Shown here one piece after another: positions 51,786-60,094 of a stretch of DNA of 64,000 nt. The DNA lies in NCBI GenBank assembly GCA_051881435.1, contig JBJEPW010000001.1, forward strand, positions 5,178 through 69,177. Reading direction: 5' to 3'. Positions within the stretch are counted from its first letter, which is position 1. Every line of letters begins with the position of its first letter. A program made the position numbers and the translations under genes. This DNA is from Fimenecus sp051881435. GTDB taxonomy: Bacteria; Bacillota; Clostridia; Oscillospirales; Acutalibacteraceae. The notes beneath the pieces were generated by a model. It made no database searches. It saw only the letters and a program-made list of their open reading frames with translations, and was not told where the DNA came from.

Positions 51786-52885
51786 TGAAAAAAGTTCTCA
51801 TTTTTGCTCCCACCGCGCCTTCAAGCGGTATAACGCAGTATGTACTTAATATACTCGGGAAAATAGACTCTGAGGGTATTAGCTTTGATATTTTGTCTTT
51901 TCGCAATGACCGCTTAAAAAAATGGGCGGAGGAACACGGCGGCGAGTATTTTGAATTTGATATTTCAATGTATAAGCACCCTGTGTTATACAGAAAATTC
52001 CTGAAAAATGTCTTTTCAAGAGGGTATGATGTTGTTCATTACAATATTTCCACAATTTCAACGCTTTTGATTTTCAAATATGCAAAAAAATATTCAAACG
52101 CCCGTTTGATTGTTCATTCTCATGCCTGCTCCATTGAATCTCAATCCAGATTGCGATACATTGTGTTCGATAATGTTCATAAGCTGTTGCGCGTTTTTGC
52201 AAACCGTTATTCCGATTGCAAATGCGCATGTTCCGTTCTTGCTGCAGAGTGGATGTACGGAAAGAAAGCGGCAAAAAATGCGATTATTCTGAATAACGCC
52301 GTTGATATTGAAAAATTTGCTTACAGTGAAAGCGACAGGAACGCGTTAAGAGAAGAGCTCGGTATAAAAACTAAATATGTTTTAGGTCACATCGGGCGTT
52401 TTGCAGTTCCTAAAAATCACAGTTTTATCCTTGATGTATTTGCAGAGGTCTTGAAAAGAAATGATGATTGCACACTCGTTTTAGTGGGTAACGGTGAGTT
52501 GGAAAATCAGATTAAGCAAAAGGCAAAGGATATGGGGCTTAATGAGAAAATTGTATTTGTAGATTTTAAAGAGGATATATACAGATACTATTCTTTATTC
52601 GACTTGTTTTTAATGCCGTCGCTGTTTGAAGCGTTCCCTATAACACTTGTGGAGGCTCAGGCAAACGGACTCAGAGCGATTGTAAGCGATACTGTTACGG
52701 AAAAGTGCAATGTTGCAGGCTTGATTGAGTTTTTTTCTTTGGAAAAAGGAAGTGCTGCGTGGGCGGAAAAAATTATTGAAATCCTTGAAAACACATCAAG
52801 GTTGAATGTACTTAAAGAAATAGAAGCTTGCGGTTTTTCTTTAAATCAGCAAATAAGAATTATAGTGGATTTGTATTTTAATTAA
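51785..52885 (+). CDS. GT4 glycosyltransferase, EpsF-like
   Basis: A 366-residue GT4. KVLIFAPTAPSSGITQYVLNILGKI, VVHYNISTISTLLIFKYAKK, LIVHSHACSIESQSRLRY, ILNNAVDIEKFAYSE, LGHIGRFAVPKNHSFILDVF and LFLMPSLFEAFPITLVEAQANGL give the full pattern of EpsF/CapM-like enzymes. It starts within the tagD stop codon. From here downstream, codon use becomes more AT-rich up to about 55.6 kb. Confidence 0.88.
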   Translation: MKKVLIFAPTAPSSGITQYVLNILGKIDSEGISFDILSFRNDRLKKWAEEHGGEYFEFDISMYKHPVLYRKFLKNVFSRGYDVVHYNISTISTLLIFKYAKKYSNARLIVHSHACSIESQSRLRYIVFDNVHKLLRVFANRYSDCKCACSVLAAEWMYGKKAAKNAIILNNAVDIEKFAYSESDRNALREELGIKTKYVLGHIGRFAVPKNHSFILDVFAEVLKRNDDCTLVLVGNGELENQIKQKAKDMGLNEKIVFVDFKEDIYRYYSLFDLFLMPSLFEAFPITLVEAQANGLRAIVSDTVTEKCNVAGLIEFFSLEKGSAAWAEKIIEILENTSRLNVLKEIEACGFSLNQQIRIIVDLYFN

Positions 52886-54373
52886 ATGAAAAGGGGGATA
52901 TCATTGGTTGGCAACAGCTTAGGAAAAGCAATGTTCAGGTATTTTCAAATAACTTTGCTTCTTTGCTCGGTTGCGGGAGAAATTATTGGGCAGATTACCT
53001 TGAACAATGATATTCTTCTAATATCTTTGGGGTTGCTCTTGATTTGCAATCTGTTTTACGGCATGGAGAAAATGCGTGAACGATTTGTCTTCTTCTTTTT
53101 CAATTGTGCATGCGTTTTCTTTTTATACGGCAGAACATTCATTGATTATGTAGAGATGGATAATTGGCAATGGCTGTTTACCGAATCTGTTTACAGAACA
53201 GCTTTGACGATTGTTTATGTTTCGGTTTTTTCTTTGCTGATAGGCGCTGTGTTTTTCGGTCAGATTAAAGAAAAAAAATCAAGAATTCAAATACCGGAAA
53301 ATACACTTTGTTCAAAGCCGCTTTTGTATAGTGAGGAGTTCATAAAAAATATACAGATAATAGTTTTAATTGTGTATTTATTGTGCGTGATTTGCACTTT
53401 TATTGCGGAAATTGAAAAGCCTATCGCTTTGCGAGGCAAATCATATACTGACTATTATGCAAATTTTGAAAGCTCATTGCCCGGTGTCATTCTTTCATTT
53501 TCTGCGTTGACAAAGTTTATGCTGTGCATGTATCTTGCAACAATGCCTACAAAGATGTCTGCATTTTTTGTACTGGGAATATATGTTTTTACAACGATTC
53601 CTGTTTTCATTGTCGGGCAGAGGAATCCCTTTATCTCTGCGGCACTTTTTGCGGTATGTTATTATTTGCTTCGGGATTTCATTAACGGAGAAAAAGCAAA
53701 AAAATGGTTTGGAAAGTTTGAAACTGCAGCAGTTGTTATTGCACTTCCGTTTTTATTTGCATTTTTGTCACTATATGAGTCTATCAGAAAGGATATTCCT
53801 ATAACAGAAATAAATGTTTTTAAATCAATACTTGATCTTTTCCATTCACAGGGAATAACATTTGAGGTTATTTGCAGAGCGATAAATCACATTGATGAAT
53901 TGCCGACGACGAATTTTAATTATACCTTCGGTTCTCTGATAAATTATTTTAAAGGTAATGGACTTTCAAGACTGCTTTTCGGATTTGAAACTTATAAGAT
54001 ACAAACCGAGGAGGCGGCACTTTACGGTAACAGCCTAGATGCGACCATAAGTTATTTTGATTTGGGAAACAAGTATTTAGAGGGCGCCGGCTTGGGTTCA
54101 TCTTATATTGTCGAAAATTATATAGATTTCGGCTATATCGGAGTGATTATTTTCAGCTTTTTGCTTGGAATGTTTTTAATTTGGCTTGTTAAGAATTTCA
54201 ATAAAAATATTTTTGCATCGTATATCGTATTAGTTTCCCTGTTGCAACTGTTTATGCTGCCCCGTTCTTCTGCATCGGGATGGCTTGTACTGATAGTTTA
54301 TATACCTGCAATATTTTTTATCGGAATTTTGTTTTTCGCCAGTTACCTATGTCAAAAAAAATATTATAAGTAA
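52886..54373 (+). CDS. Wzy-type O-antigen/oligosaccharide repeat-unit polymerase
   Basis: A 495-residue polytopic membrane protein with about 11-12 hydrophobic segments and one large outer loop (about 290-400) containing GSLINYFKGNGLSRLLFG and GAGLGSSYIVENYIDFGYIGVIIFS, the late motif of this polymerase type. It would join repeat units at the outer face of the membrane. ATG 52886 directly follows the previous stop without a ribosome-binding site; TTG 52904 follows AAAGGGGG at proper spacing and may be the real start. AT-rich relative to the housekeeping genes. Confidence 0.8.
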   Translation: MKRGISLVGNSLGKAMFRYFQITLLLCSVAGEIIGQITLNNDILLISLGLLLICNLFYGMEKMRERFVFFFFNCACVFFLYGRTFIDYVEMDNWQWLFTESVYRTALTIVYVSVFSLLIGAVFFGQIKEKKSRIQIPENTLCSKPLLYSEEFIKNIQIIVLIVYLLCVICTFIAEIEKPIALRGKSYTDYYANFESSLPGVILSFSALTKFMLCMYLATMPTKMSAFFVLGIYVFTTIPVFIVGQRNPFISAALFAVCYYLLRDFINGEKAKKWFGKFETAAVVIALPFLFAFLSLYESIRKDIPITEINVFKSILDLFHSQGITFEVICRAINHIDELPTTNFNYTFGSLINYFKGNGLSRLLFGFETYKIQTEEAALYGNSLDATISYFDLGNKYLEGAGLGSSYIVENYIDFGYIGVIIFSFLLGMFLIWLVKNFNKNIFASYIVLVSLLQLFMLPRSSASGWLVLIVYIPAIFFIGILFFASYLCQKKYYK

Positions 54374-54405
54374 ATCTTTTAATACAGAAAGGTTGGAAAA
54401 TCATT

Positions 54406-55179
54406 ATGTTTCAAAAGTTAGGTTTAAAGGATATTTTTACCGAAATCTGGTATCGCAAATTTATAATTGCCGGTATAGCTGTTTTGGCTGTCTTGTGTGC
54501 TATTGTAAATGTTTTTGTGTTTAACAGAGAAGAAAAAAAGACTATTGAAGCTGACGGTGCAAATACGGTTTACACAAAAACGATTCTCGTGAATATCGAG
54601 GCGAAAAAGGTATCTCCGTATTATGATATGTTAGGTCAGTCGCAAAAGCTCAGAAATCTGTATCTTACCACTTGTAAAACCGAGTATTTTGCACAGTATT
54701 TGCAGGATAACTTTTCTGACGAAGATAACCTGGGGGATTATTTAATCGCACAAAAAAATAAAAGCAATGTTGATGTTCCGGATAGTAACATAAAAACAAT
54801 TGCAGACTCAATGATATTTGAGGGCGCAGCTGATTCATCGTCTATTAAACTTTCATTTCAGTGCACAGACAGCGATATAGGAGATGAAATCATCGGGTTG
54901 TTTATTCCTTACATGGAGGAAATGGAAGAGAAGCTCGGCGAGTCGGAGTTTGTTGAAATTGCAAGATCTTCTTATGTTAAAGAGGTTTCTTCGTTAATTC
55001 AGCCCATAAGCAGTACAAGTATAGCAAAAAACTTAATTAAAAATTTAATACTGTTTGTGGTAGGCTTTGAATTCCTATATTTGCTTGTTGTTTTGCTTAT
55101 AGTTATGTTAGTACCCAAAGTACACACGGTAAACGATTTGAAGAATTATTTTGACGCTCCGGTTTGGGAGCACAAATAA
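54406..55179 (+). CDS. Wzz/YveK-like chain-length co-polymerase
   Basis: A 257-residue membrane protein with two helices, one near residues 20-40 (FIIAGIAVLAVLCAIVNVFVF) and one near 215-240 (NLILFVVGFEFLYLLVVLLIVMLV), enclosing an outer domain. This is the layout of the polysaccharide co-polymerases that set chain length and, in Gram-positives, activate a cytoplasmic tyrosine kinase. The C-terminal PKVHTVNDLKNYF resembles the family's juxtamembrane end. The next gene encodes the would-be kinase partner. AT-rich. Confidence 0.8.
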   Translation: MFQKLGLKDIFTEIWYRKFIIAGIAVLAVLCAIVNVFVFNREEKKTIEADGANTVYTKTILVNIEAKKVSPYYDMLGQSQKLRNLYLTTCKTEYFAQYLQDNFSDEDNLGDYLIAQKNKSNVDVPDSNIKTIADSMIFEGAADSSSIKLSFQCTDSDIGDEIIGLFIPYMEEMEEKLGESEFVEIARSSYVKEVSSLIQPISSTSIAKNLIKNLILFVVGFEFLYLLVVLLIVMLVPKVHTVNDLKNYFDAPVWEHK

Positions 55180-55191
55180 GAGGTGAACGAT

Positions 55192-55647
55192 ATGAAAAGT
55201 GATTTGAAATATATTGCGAAGCAGATACTTAATCTGTCTGAAAAATACAGTGTTATAGGCTTTGCTTGTATTGGCGAAAAAGAAGGGTCATATAAAAATG
55301 ATAATTTTTATCAGTTGACGGAATTATTAAAAGAGTCGGATAGAAAATTCGCTACGGTCAATTATGACGGTAATTATAAATTCGGTGCAGATATTGACGC
55401 AACAGGAGTTTGTGACAACTTTTCTTACAATTTTAACAAAGTAGAGATACCTGAAAACTGTGTGGCCCTTGTAAACCTTAAACCTATTTCAGGCAATGAA
55501 AGCTTGTTTGATGTTGACGGAGCGCTGAATAAAATAATTCTCAGCGTTAAATACGGCAAGACATCTTATAACAACATAGAGAAAGCCGATAGACTGTTCA
55601 AAGAAAATAACATTGAAGTTATCGGCGTTGTAGCAAATAAAAGATGA
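55192..55647 (+). CDS. degenerate CpsD/BY-kinase-like protein without nucleotide-binding motifs
   Basis: A 151-residue protein after the co-polymerase. Its layout follows CpsD-type kinases: a strand and loop YSVIGFACIGEKEGSYKN (20-37) where Walker A should be, FATVNYDGN (53-61) for Walker A', VALVNLKPIS (91-100) for Walker B, and a well-kept end, IILSVKYGKTSYNN (115-128) then EVIGVVANK (142-150). But no GK[S/T] is present in the P-loop, the expected Asp in Walker B is Asn, and no tyrosine-rich tail exists. I infer an inactive partner. ATG 55192 has AGAGGTG upstream; GTG 55183 is less likely. Confidence 0.6.
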   Translation: MKSDLKYIAKQILNLSEKYSVIGFACIGEKEGSYKNDNFYQLTELLKESDRKFATVNYDGNYKFGADIDATGVCDNFSYNFNKVEIPENCVALVNLKPISGNESLFDVDGALNKIILSVKYGKTSYNNIEKADRLFKENNIEVIGVVANKR

Positions 55648-57191
55648 GAAGTAAAAAAGTTTTAATCAATTCAATATTCGGCGTGGCGGGATATGCCATA
55701 CTTATGATAAGCAATTTCGTAACCCGTTCCGTATTTGTTGACCAATTGGGACTGAGTATGGCGGGCGTGGATACAACCTTCAAAAACTTTTTGCAGGTTT
55801 TGTCTCTCGCGGAGCTGGGGCTTAGTACAGGTCTGCTCTATAAGCTTTACAAGCCTATTGAGGATAAGGATAACGCCGCGATTAAGCGTATCCTCAATTT
55901 CTATAAGCAGGCGTATAAGGTTATAGCGTCAGTATTTATGGGCGGCGCAGTGGTGATTTCTCTGTTTGTGAATTTCTTCGTTCACGATACGGATAAATCT
56001 CCTCTGTATATTTCGTTCTTGTTCATTCTTTACGCCGCCGATACGGTTGCGTCATATCTGTTTGCCAACAGAAAGGCGCTCATAGTTGCCGATCAAAATA
56101 ACTATATAGTAAACAGAAACGACGCATTTATATCCCTCATAACGCTTATCAGTCAGGTAAGCTTACTGTATCTCACAAAAAGCTTTGTAGTATATGCCGT
56201 TGTAAAAATTGTTTGCAGACTTATCGGCGCGTCGTTTATCGGCCATAAGTTTAAAAAGATGTATCCTCATATTGCCGCTGACCGTTCAAAGGATACAATA
56301 ACAGGTGAGGAGCGCAAATCTCTCACTAAAAATATGGGCGCAATGCTTTGCCACAGAGTCGGCGGAGTGAGCGTTACCGCAACAGGTTCTGCCATTATTT
56401 CAAAGCTTCTCGGAACCGTTCAGGCGGGAATTTACGGTAACTACACCCTGATTACAAATGCATTGTTGCAGCTTGTAACGCAGGTGTTTAACGGAATAAC
56501 TGCAAGCTTTGGCAATATAATCACCGTTGAAGACGAAGAAACAGTATATAAAAGATTTAATCTTTTGTATTTCTTTAATTTCTTGATTCTCTCTTTCTTT
56601 ACGGTATCTGTGGGAATTCTTGTTCAGCCCTTTATGCGGCTGTGGATGCACAATAAGCCGGACAGCTTGTTTAATATGAAAACCGTAATATTGCTGTTGT
56701 GCTATTTTTATGTTTACGGTATGCGCAAGGTTATCTTAATGGCGAAGGACAGCGCAGGGCTTTACCGTCAGGACTGTTGGTTTGCCGTGGCAGAGGCAAT
56801 AATAAATATAATTATGTCCGTGGTATTTGTGCTTAAATTCCAGAGCATCAACGGCATCATTGCCGCCAATGTTCTCAGTATGCTCATTATCCCTATGTGG
56901 ACTCAGCCTTATCTCGTGTATAAGCATGTGTTAAAGCATAAGCTCCCGATTTATTATGTAAAGTGGGTTTTGTATGCGGCTGTTACCGTGGGTGAATTTG
57001 CGCTTACATATTTTGTGGCGGAGCGCGTTGCCGTTACGGATAACATTTTTGTTGAGCTTATAATAAGAGCTGTTTTTTGCGTGTTGATACCCAACGGAAT
57101 AAATCTTGTTGTATTCATAAAAACTCAGGAAATGCGCGATATGATAACCTTGGCATTAGGCCTTTTAAAGAAAAAGAAAAAGGCGGAATGA
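55644..57191 (+). CDS. Wzx-type flippase (MOP/MATE superfamily), second copy
   Basis: A 515-residue polytopic transporter for lipid-linked repeat units. VLINSIFGVAGYAILMISNFVTRSVFVDQLG, GVDTTFKNFLQVLSLAELGLSTGLLYKLYKP, and LTKNMGAMLCHRVGGVSVTATGSAIISKLLG mark the Gram-positive polysaccharide flippase type, which differs from the flippase at 19350. ATGA overlap with the previous gene. Together with the Wzy and co-polymerase it gives the second cluster a complete export and polymerisation set. Confidence 0.92.
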   Translation: MRSKKVLINSIFGVAGYAILMISNFVTRSVFVDQLGLSMAGVDTTFKNFLQVLSLAELGLSTGLLYKLYKPIEDKDNAAIKRILNFYKQAYKVIASVFMGGAVVISLFVNFFVHDTDKSPLYISFLFILYAADTVASYLFANRKALIVADQNNYIVNRNDAFISLITLISQVSLLYLTKSFVVYAVVKIVCRLIGASFIGHKFKKMYPHIAADRSKDTITGEERKSLTKNMGAMLCHRVGGVSVTATGSAIISKLLGTVQAGIYGNYTLITNALLQLVTQVFNGITASFGNIITVEDEETVYKRFNLLYFFNFLILSFFTVSVGILVQPFMRLWMHNKPDSLFNMKTVILLLCYFYVYGMRKVILMAKDSAGLYRQDCWFAVAEAIINIIMSVVFVLKFQSINGIIAANVLSMLIIPMWTQPYLVYKHVLKHKLPIYYVKWVLYAAVTVGEFALTYFVAERVAVTDNIFVELIIRAVFCVLIPNGINLVVFIKTQEMRDMITLALGLLKKKKKAE

Positions 57192-57195
57192 CGAA

Positions 57196-57990
57196 ATGCT
57201 TAAAGCAAAAAAGCTTTTTCTCTTAGATATGGACGGAACAATTTACGAGGGCGGAAGACTTTTCGAGGGTGTTAACGAGTTCTTATCACATATTGAGAAA
57301 ACGGGCGGCAAATATATCTTTATTACAAATAATTCCTCACGTTCTGTCAAGGATTATGTTATAAAGCTTTCAAATATGGGAATAAAGGTGACTGAGGATA
57401 ATTTCTTCACCTCGTCGCAGGCTACGGCGCTTTATCTTAACGAGCATTACAAAAACAAAAAGATATATTGTATGGGCACTCGCTCAATGATAGCCGAAAT
57501 GGAAAAGTACGGCGTTAACATTGTAACAGAGCCCGATGAGGACACCGATTGTATTGCGGTGGGCTACGATACGGAGCTTACATATCAAAAGCTTTGGGAT
57601 GTTTCTTACCTTTTGCAGACGAAAAAGGATATTCCCTATATCGCCACAAATCCCGACAGGGGTTGTCCCACAGAGTTCGGACTTGTGCCCGATTGCTTTG
57701 CAATATGCGAAGCCTTAAACTATGCGGCAAAGCGCAGACCGCTTTATATAGGAAAGCCCGACGGCTTTATGATTGATTATTGCGTTGAGCGCTCTCCCTT
57801 TACAAAGGAGCAGACCGTGGTTATAGGCGACAGGCTTTATACGGATATTGCCTCAGGGGTGAATGCAGGCGTTGATACAATTTGCGTTCTCAGCGGCGAA
57901 AGCACAGCAGAGGATATTGAGAAAAGCGATATAAAGCCCACATATGTTTTTAAGGATATTAAAGAGATTTTAAAGAATTTACAGGAGTAA
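57196..57990 (+). CDS. HAD-IIA family sugar/polyol phosphatase (NagD-like)
   Basis: A 264-residue HAD hydrolase of the NagD subfamily. LFLLDMDGTIYEGGRLFEG has the nucleophile Asp and the acid Asp; YIFITNNSSRS is motif II; GKPDGFMIDY gives the Lys; and VVIGDRLYTDIASGVNAGVDTICVLSGE is motif IV with the C2a-type cap between. Members remove phosphate from small sugars or glycerol phosphates. Four bases after the flippase, it could serve the TagD/LicD branch, or be unrelated housekeeping; the substrate is unknown. Confidence 0.88.
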   Translation: MLKAKKLFLLDMDGTIYEGGRLFEGVNEFLSHIEKTGGKYIFITNNSSRSVKDYVIKLSNMGIKVTEDNFFTSSQATALYLNEHYKNKKIYCMGTRSMIAEMEKYGVNIVTEPDEDTDCIAVGYDTELTYQKLWDVSYLLQTKKDIPYIATNPDRGCPTEFGLVPDCFAICEALNYAAKRRPLYIGKPDGFMIDYCVERSPFTKEQTVVIGDRLYTDIASGVNAGVDTICVLSGESTAEDIEKSDIKPTYVFKDIKEILKNLQE

Positions 57991-57996
57991 AAAGTT

Positions 57997-58551
57997 ATGG
58001 AGTATGATGCGTTTGACGCGGGAATAGAGCTTGGGGGACTTAGAAATAGGGACGACATCAGGCTTCTTGTTTGTTATTTATTGAAAAGTGTTGATGCTCC
58101 CATGACAAGGCAGATGCTAAATGACGCCATGCAGGAGGACGGACTTGCAAATTATTTTGAGGTCGGTCAGGCAATAGAGGAGCTCTTGAAAACAGGCAAT
58201 ATAACCGCAGATATTGCCGATGATGAAGAGGTTTTGTCCGTAACGGACAAGGGCAGAGAGGCGGCGGAGCTTTTGCAGACGAGTCTGCCGAGAACCGTAC
58301 GCGAAAAGGCGGTTAACTCGGCTATCAGACTTACCACAAGAGCAAAAATTGAGCGTGAAAACCGAATTGAGGTAAAAAAAGAGGAAAACGGCGGGTATAA
58401 TATCACCTTTACGCTTTTTGACCGTGATACAGAGCTTATGAAGCTTTCAATTTTTGTTGCGGACAGTCTTCAGCTTGAGCAGGTTAAGCAGAATTTTATT
58501 GATGACCCCGTTAAGGTATATTCAACCATTATTACCTCATTAACGGTATGA
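57997..58551 (+). CDS. DUF4364 family winged-helix-like protein
   Basis: A 184-residue protein recognised as DUF4364. GGLRNRDDIRLLVCYLLKSVDAPMTRQML resembles the start of a winged-helix domain (about 15-95, ending VLSVTDKGREAAELL), and the C-terminal half is a beta-rich domain of unknown role. The family is found mainly in Clostridia and has no established function; DNA binding is inferred from fold only. It lies in a row with the HAD gene upstream and comF downstream (ATGA overlap). Confidence 0.85.
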   Translation: MEYDAFDAGIELGGLRNRDDIRLLVCYLLKSVDAPMTRQMLNDAMQEDGLANYFEVGQAIEELLKTGNITADIADDEEVLSVTDKGREAAELLQTSLPRTVREKAVNSAIRLTTRAKIERENRIEVKKEENGGYNITFTLFDRDTELMKLSIFVADSLQLEQVKQNFIDDPVKVYSTIITSLTV

Positions 58552-59261
58552 TTGAAAAAATAAAGAACGACCTTTTGTGGCTTGCTCTTACAAATCATTG
58601 CCCCTATTGCGGCGAAATTTTAGGCAAGGATGAAAAATTGTGTAAGAATTGCCTTGAAAATCTGCCTGTAATAAAGGGCGATAGATGTTTTTACTGCGGC
58701 GCGGGAAAAGACAGGTGCACCTGCAAAAAGCGTAGGCTGAAATATGACGGCGTGATTGCGCCGTTTTATTATGAGGATGGTGTTTCCGAGTGCATACGCC
58801 GCCTGAAATTCAGAGGTAAAGATTTTGCCGCATACACTCTCGCCAAGGATATGGCGGAGTGTATAGATAAGGAATACGGCGGCATAAGCTTTGATTTTAT
58901 GACATTTGTGCCCTTTTCTTTAAGGCAAAAGGCGGAGCGGCCGTATAATCAGAGCGAGCTTCTGGCGCAGGAGGTTTCGTCATTTACGGGAATTCCGTTG
59001 GAGAATTATCTCGTGAAGCTTTACGAGTCAAGCATTCAGCACGAAACGGAAAAGAATAAGCGCCGCGGAAATGTTTTCGGTATTTATGATGTTAAAGACG
59101 GCGCAGACATTAAGGATAAAACGGTTTTGCTGGTAGATGATATTAAAACCACAGGCGCAACGCTTTCGGAATGTGCCGTGATACTGAAAATCAGAGGGGC
59201 GAAAGCAGTATATTGCGTAACTGCCGCTGTATCGGCAAAAAAGAAAAAGAACAGCACTTGA
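58548..59261 (+). CDS. ComF family phosphoribosyltransferase-like protein
   Basis: A 237-residue ComF protein. The N-terminus has a zinc-ribbon-like set of cysteine pairs (CPYCG, CKNC, CFYCG, CTC). RRLKFRGKDFAAYTLA and FVPFSLRQKAERPYNQSELLA follow, and the PRPP motif is VLLVDDIKTTGATLSEC. ComF acts in DNA uptake in naturally competent species, but the gene is universal in Firmicutes and no other competence gene is near. Its stop codon overlaps the -35 of the next promoter. Confidence 0.92.
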   Translation: MIEKIKNDLLWLALTNHCPYCGEILGKDEKLCKNCLENLPVIKGDRCFYCGAGKDRCTCKKRRLKYDGVIAPFYYEDGVSECIRRLKFRGKDFAAYTLAKDMAECIDKEYGGISFDFMTFVPFSLRQKAERPYNQSELLAQEVSSFTGIPLENYLVKLYESSIQHETEKNKRRGNVFGIYDVKDGADIKDKTVLLVDDIKTTGATLSECAVILKIRGAKAVYCVTAAVSAKKKKNST

Positions 59262-59286
59262 CAATTTTAGTTAATGCTGATAAAAT
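59258..59286 (+). promoter_or_regulatory. promoter of the T-box/RAYT/valS unit
   Basis: TTGACA (59258-59263) is perfect and overlaps the comF stop; 17 bases later comes TAAAAT (59281-59286). The transcript would begin near 59293 with a leader of about 270 bases. Confidence 0.82.
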
Positions 59287-59292
59287 TATTGA

Positions 59293-59545
59293 AAATCTAA
59301 TATAAAAACGCTGTGATAAAGAATAAGATTTGAATTTGTTGCTTTCAGAGAGCCGCCGGTTGGTGTAAGGCGGTACAGCAGTCAAATCGTCGTCGCTTTT
59401 GAGCGGTTTTGCGTAAAGATTTTTTCCGTTAAGCAAAAACGGTTTACCACCGTTAGAGGGTTTTAAGCGGTCGCCCCATGGGGCGGCAATTTGAGTGGTA
59501 CCACGGAAGTTATTTCGCCTCATACAGTTTGTATGGGGCGTTTTA
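59293..59545 (+). promoter_or_regulatory. valine T-box riboswitch
   Basis: A tRNA-sensing leader. AGAGAGCCGCC-GGTTGGTGTAA-GGCGG (59347-59373) is the Stem I apical region. CTTTTGAGC (59396-59404) follows the specifier, read as GTC (Val) at 59392-59394. The T-box core TGGTACCACGG is at 59496-59506, with TGGT set to pair with tRNA ACCA ends. The competing terminator is CGCCTCATAC/GTATGGGGCG (59516-59540) and a T-run. Uncharged tRNA-Val should favour readthrough into the RAYT gene and valS. Confidence 0.9.
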
Positions 59546-59561
59546 TATTGGAGGCCGGATT

Positions 59562-60068
59562 GTGAATTTGCCGCAAAGAAAGCATCCACGGTTGAAAAAC
59601 TATGATTACGGTAGTAACGGATGCTATCATATCGTTATTTGTATTGAGAATAAATCTGTGCGATTATCTACGGTAGGGCGGGGGCTTGCCCCCGCCGCCG
59701 CAGAAATTCGTTTAACAAAATACGGACAAATTTTCAAAGAAGAACTTTTGGCATTGGAACAGCGGTATTCAATCGTAAAAATTGATAAATACTGTATTAT
59801 GCCCGACCATGTGCATATTCTATTGTCTATTGATGATTTTGGGAAAACGGCGGGGGCAAGCCCCCGCCCTACCGTGGATGGTTGTGTTCGTGTTGTAAAA
59901 TCCATCTCTGCACGGCGTTTTAATAAAGTTGATAACACACCCGGCAGAAAGGTGTTTCAAACTTCATTTTATGATGAAATTATCGGTAGTTCCGCATATT
60001 ATGAAGAAGTTTGGCGCTACATTGACGAAAATCCAATGAAATGGTTGATAACAAAACAAAAAATATAA
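59562..60068 (+). CDS. REP-associated tyrosine transposase (RAYT, Y1/HUH)
   Basis: A 168-residue protein of the RAYT branch of the IS200/IS605 Y1 transposases, single-strand DNA nucleases acting on REP palindromes. RKHPRLKNYDYGSNGCYHIVICIENK is the typical start, MPDHVHILL gives the HUH pair (H83, H85), and FYDEIIG and YIDENPMKWL are at the C-terminal end. GTG 59562 is seven bases from GGAGG; ATG 59478 lies inside the T-box. Residues 37-46 (TVGRGLAPAA) and 96-105 (TAGASPRPTV) are encoded by REP-like palindromes inserted in frame in variable loops. It lies between the valine T-box and valS. Confidence 0.87.
   Translation: MNLPQRKHPRLKNYDYGSNGCYHIVICIENKSVRLSTVGRGLAPAAAEIRLTKYGQIFKEELLALEQRYSIVKIDKYCIMPDHVHILLSIDDFGKTAGASPRPTVDGCVRVVKSISARRFNKVDNTPGRKVFQTSFYDEIIGSSAYYEEVWRYIDENPMKWLITKQKI
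59673..59696 (+). repeat. REP-like palindrome with GTAG head, inside the RAYT gene
   Basis: GTAG followed by the perfect stems GGCGGGGGC and GCCCCCGCC around TT; the GTAG overlaps the first stem base. GTAG 5' of a hairpin is the signature of REP elements recognised by RAYT proteins. A 28-base segment around it (59670-59697) is repeated inverted at 59848-59875. Reads VGRGLAPA in the RAYT frame. Confidence 0.8.
59849..59872 (-). repeat. inverted REP-like palindrome inside the RAYT gene
   Basis: The same element in opposite orientation: on the minus strand it begins GTAG and has the same stems around TT. It keeps the reading frame and encodes AGASPRPT. It lies just after the HUH motif codons, in the loop that varies most in RAYT proteins. 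Confidence 0.8.
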
Positions 60069-60094
60069 CAAGTAAAAATATATGGGAGGCTATT

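Noticed and set aside
59478..59561. Upstream ATG start for the RAYT gene
   Set aside because: It lies inside the T-box antiterminator/terminator; the GTG at 59562 has a GGAGG at ideal spacing and fits the family's N-terminus.
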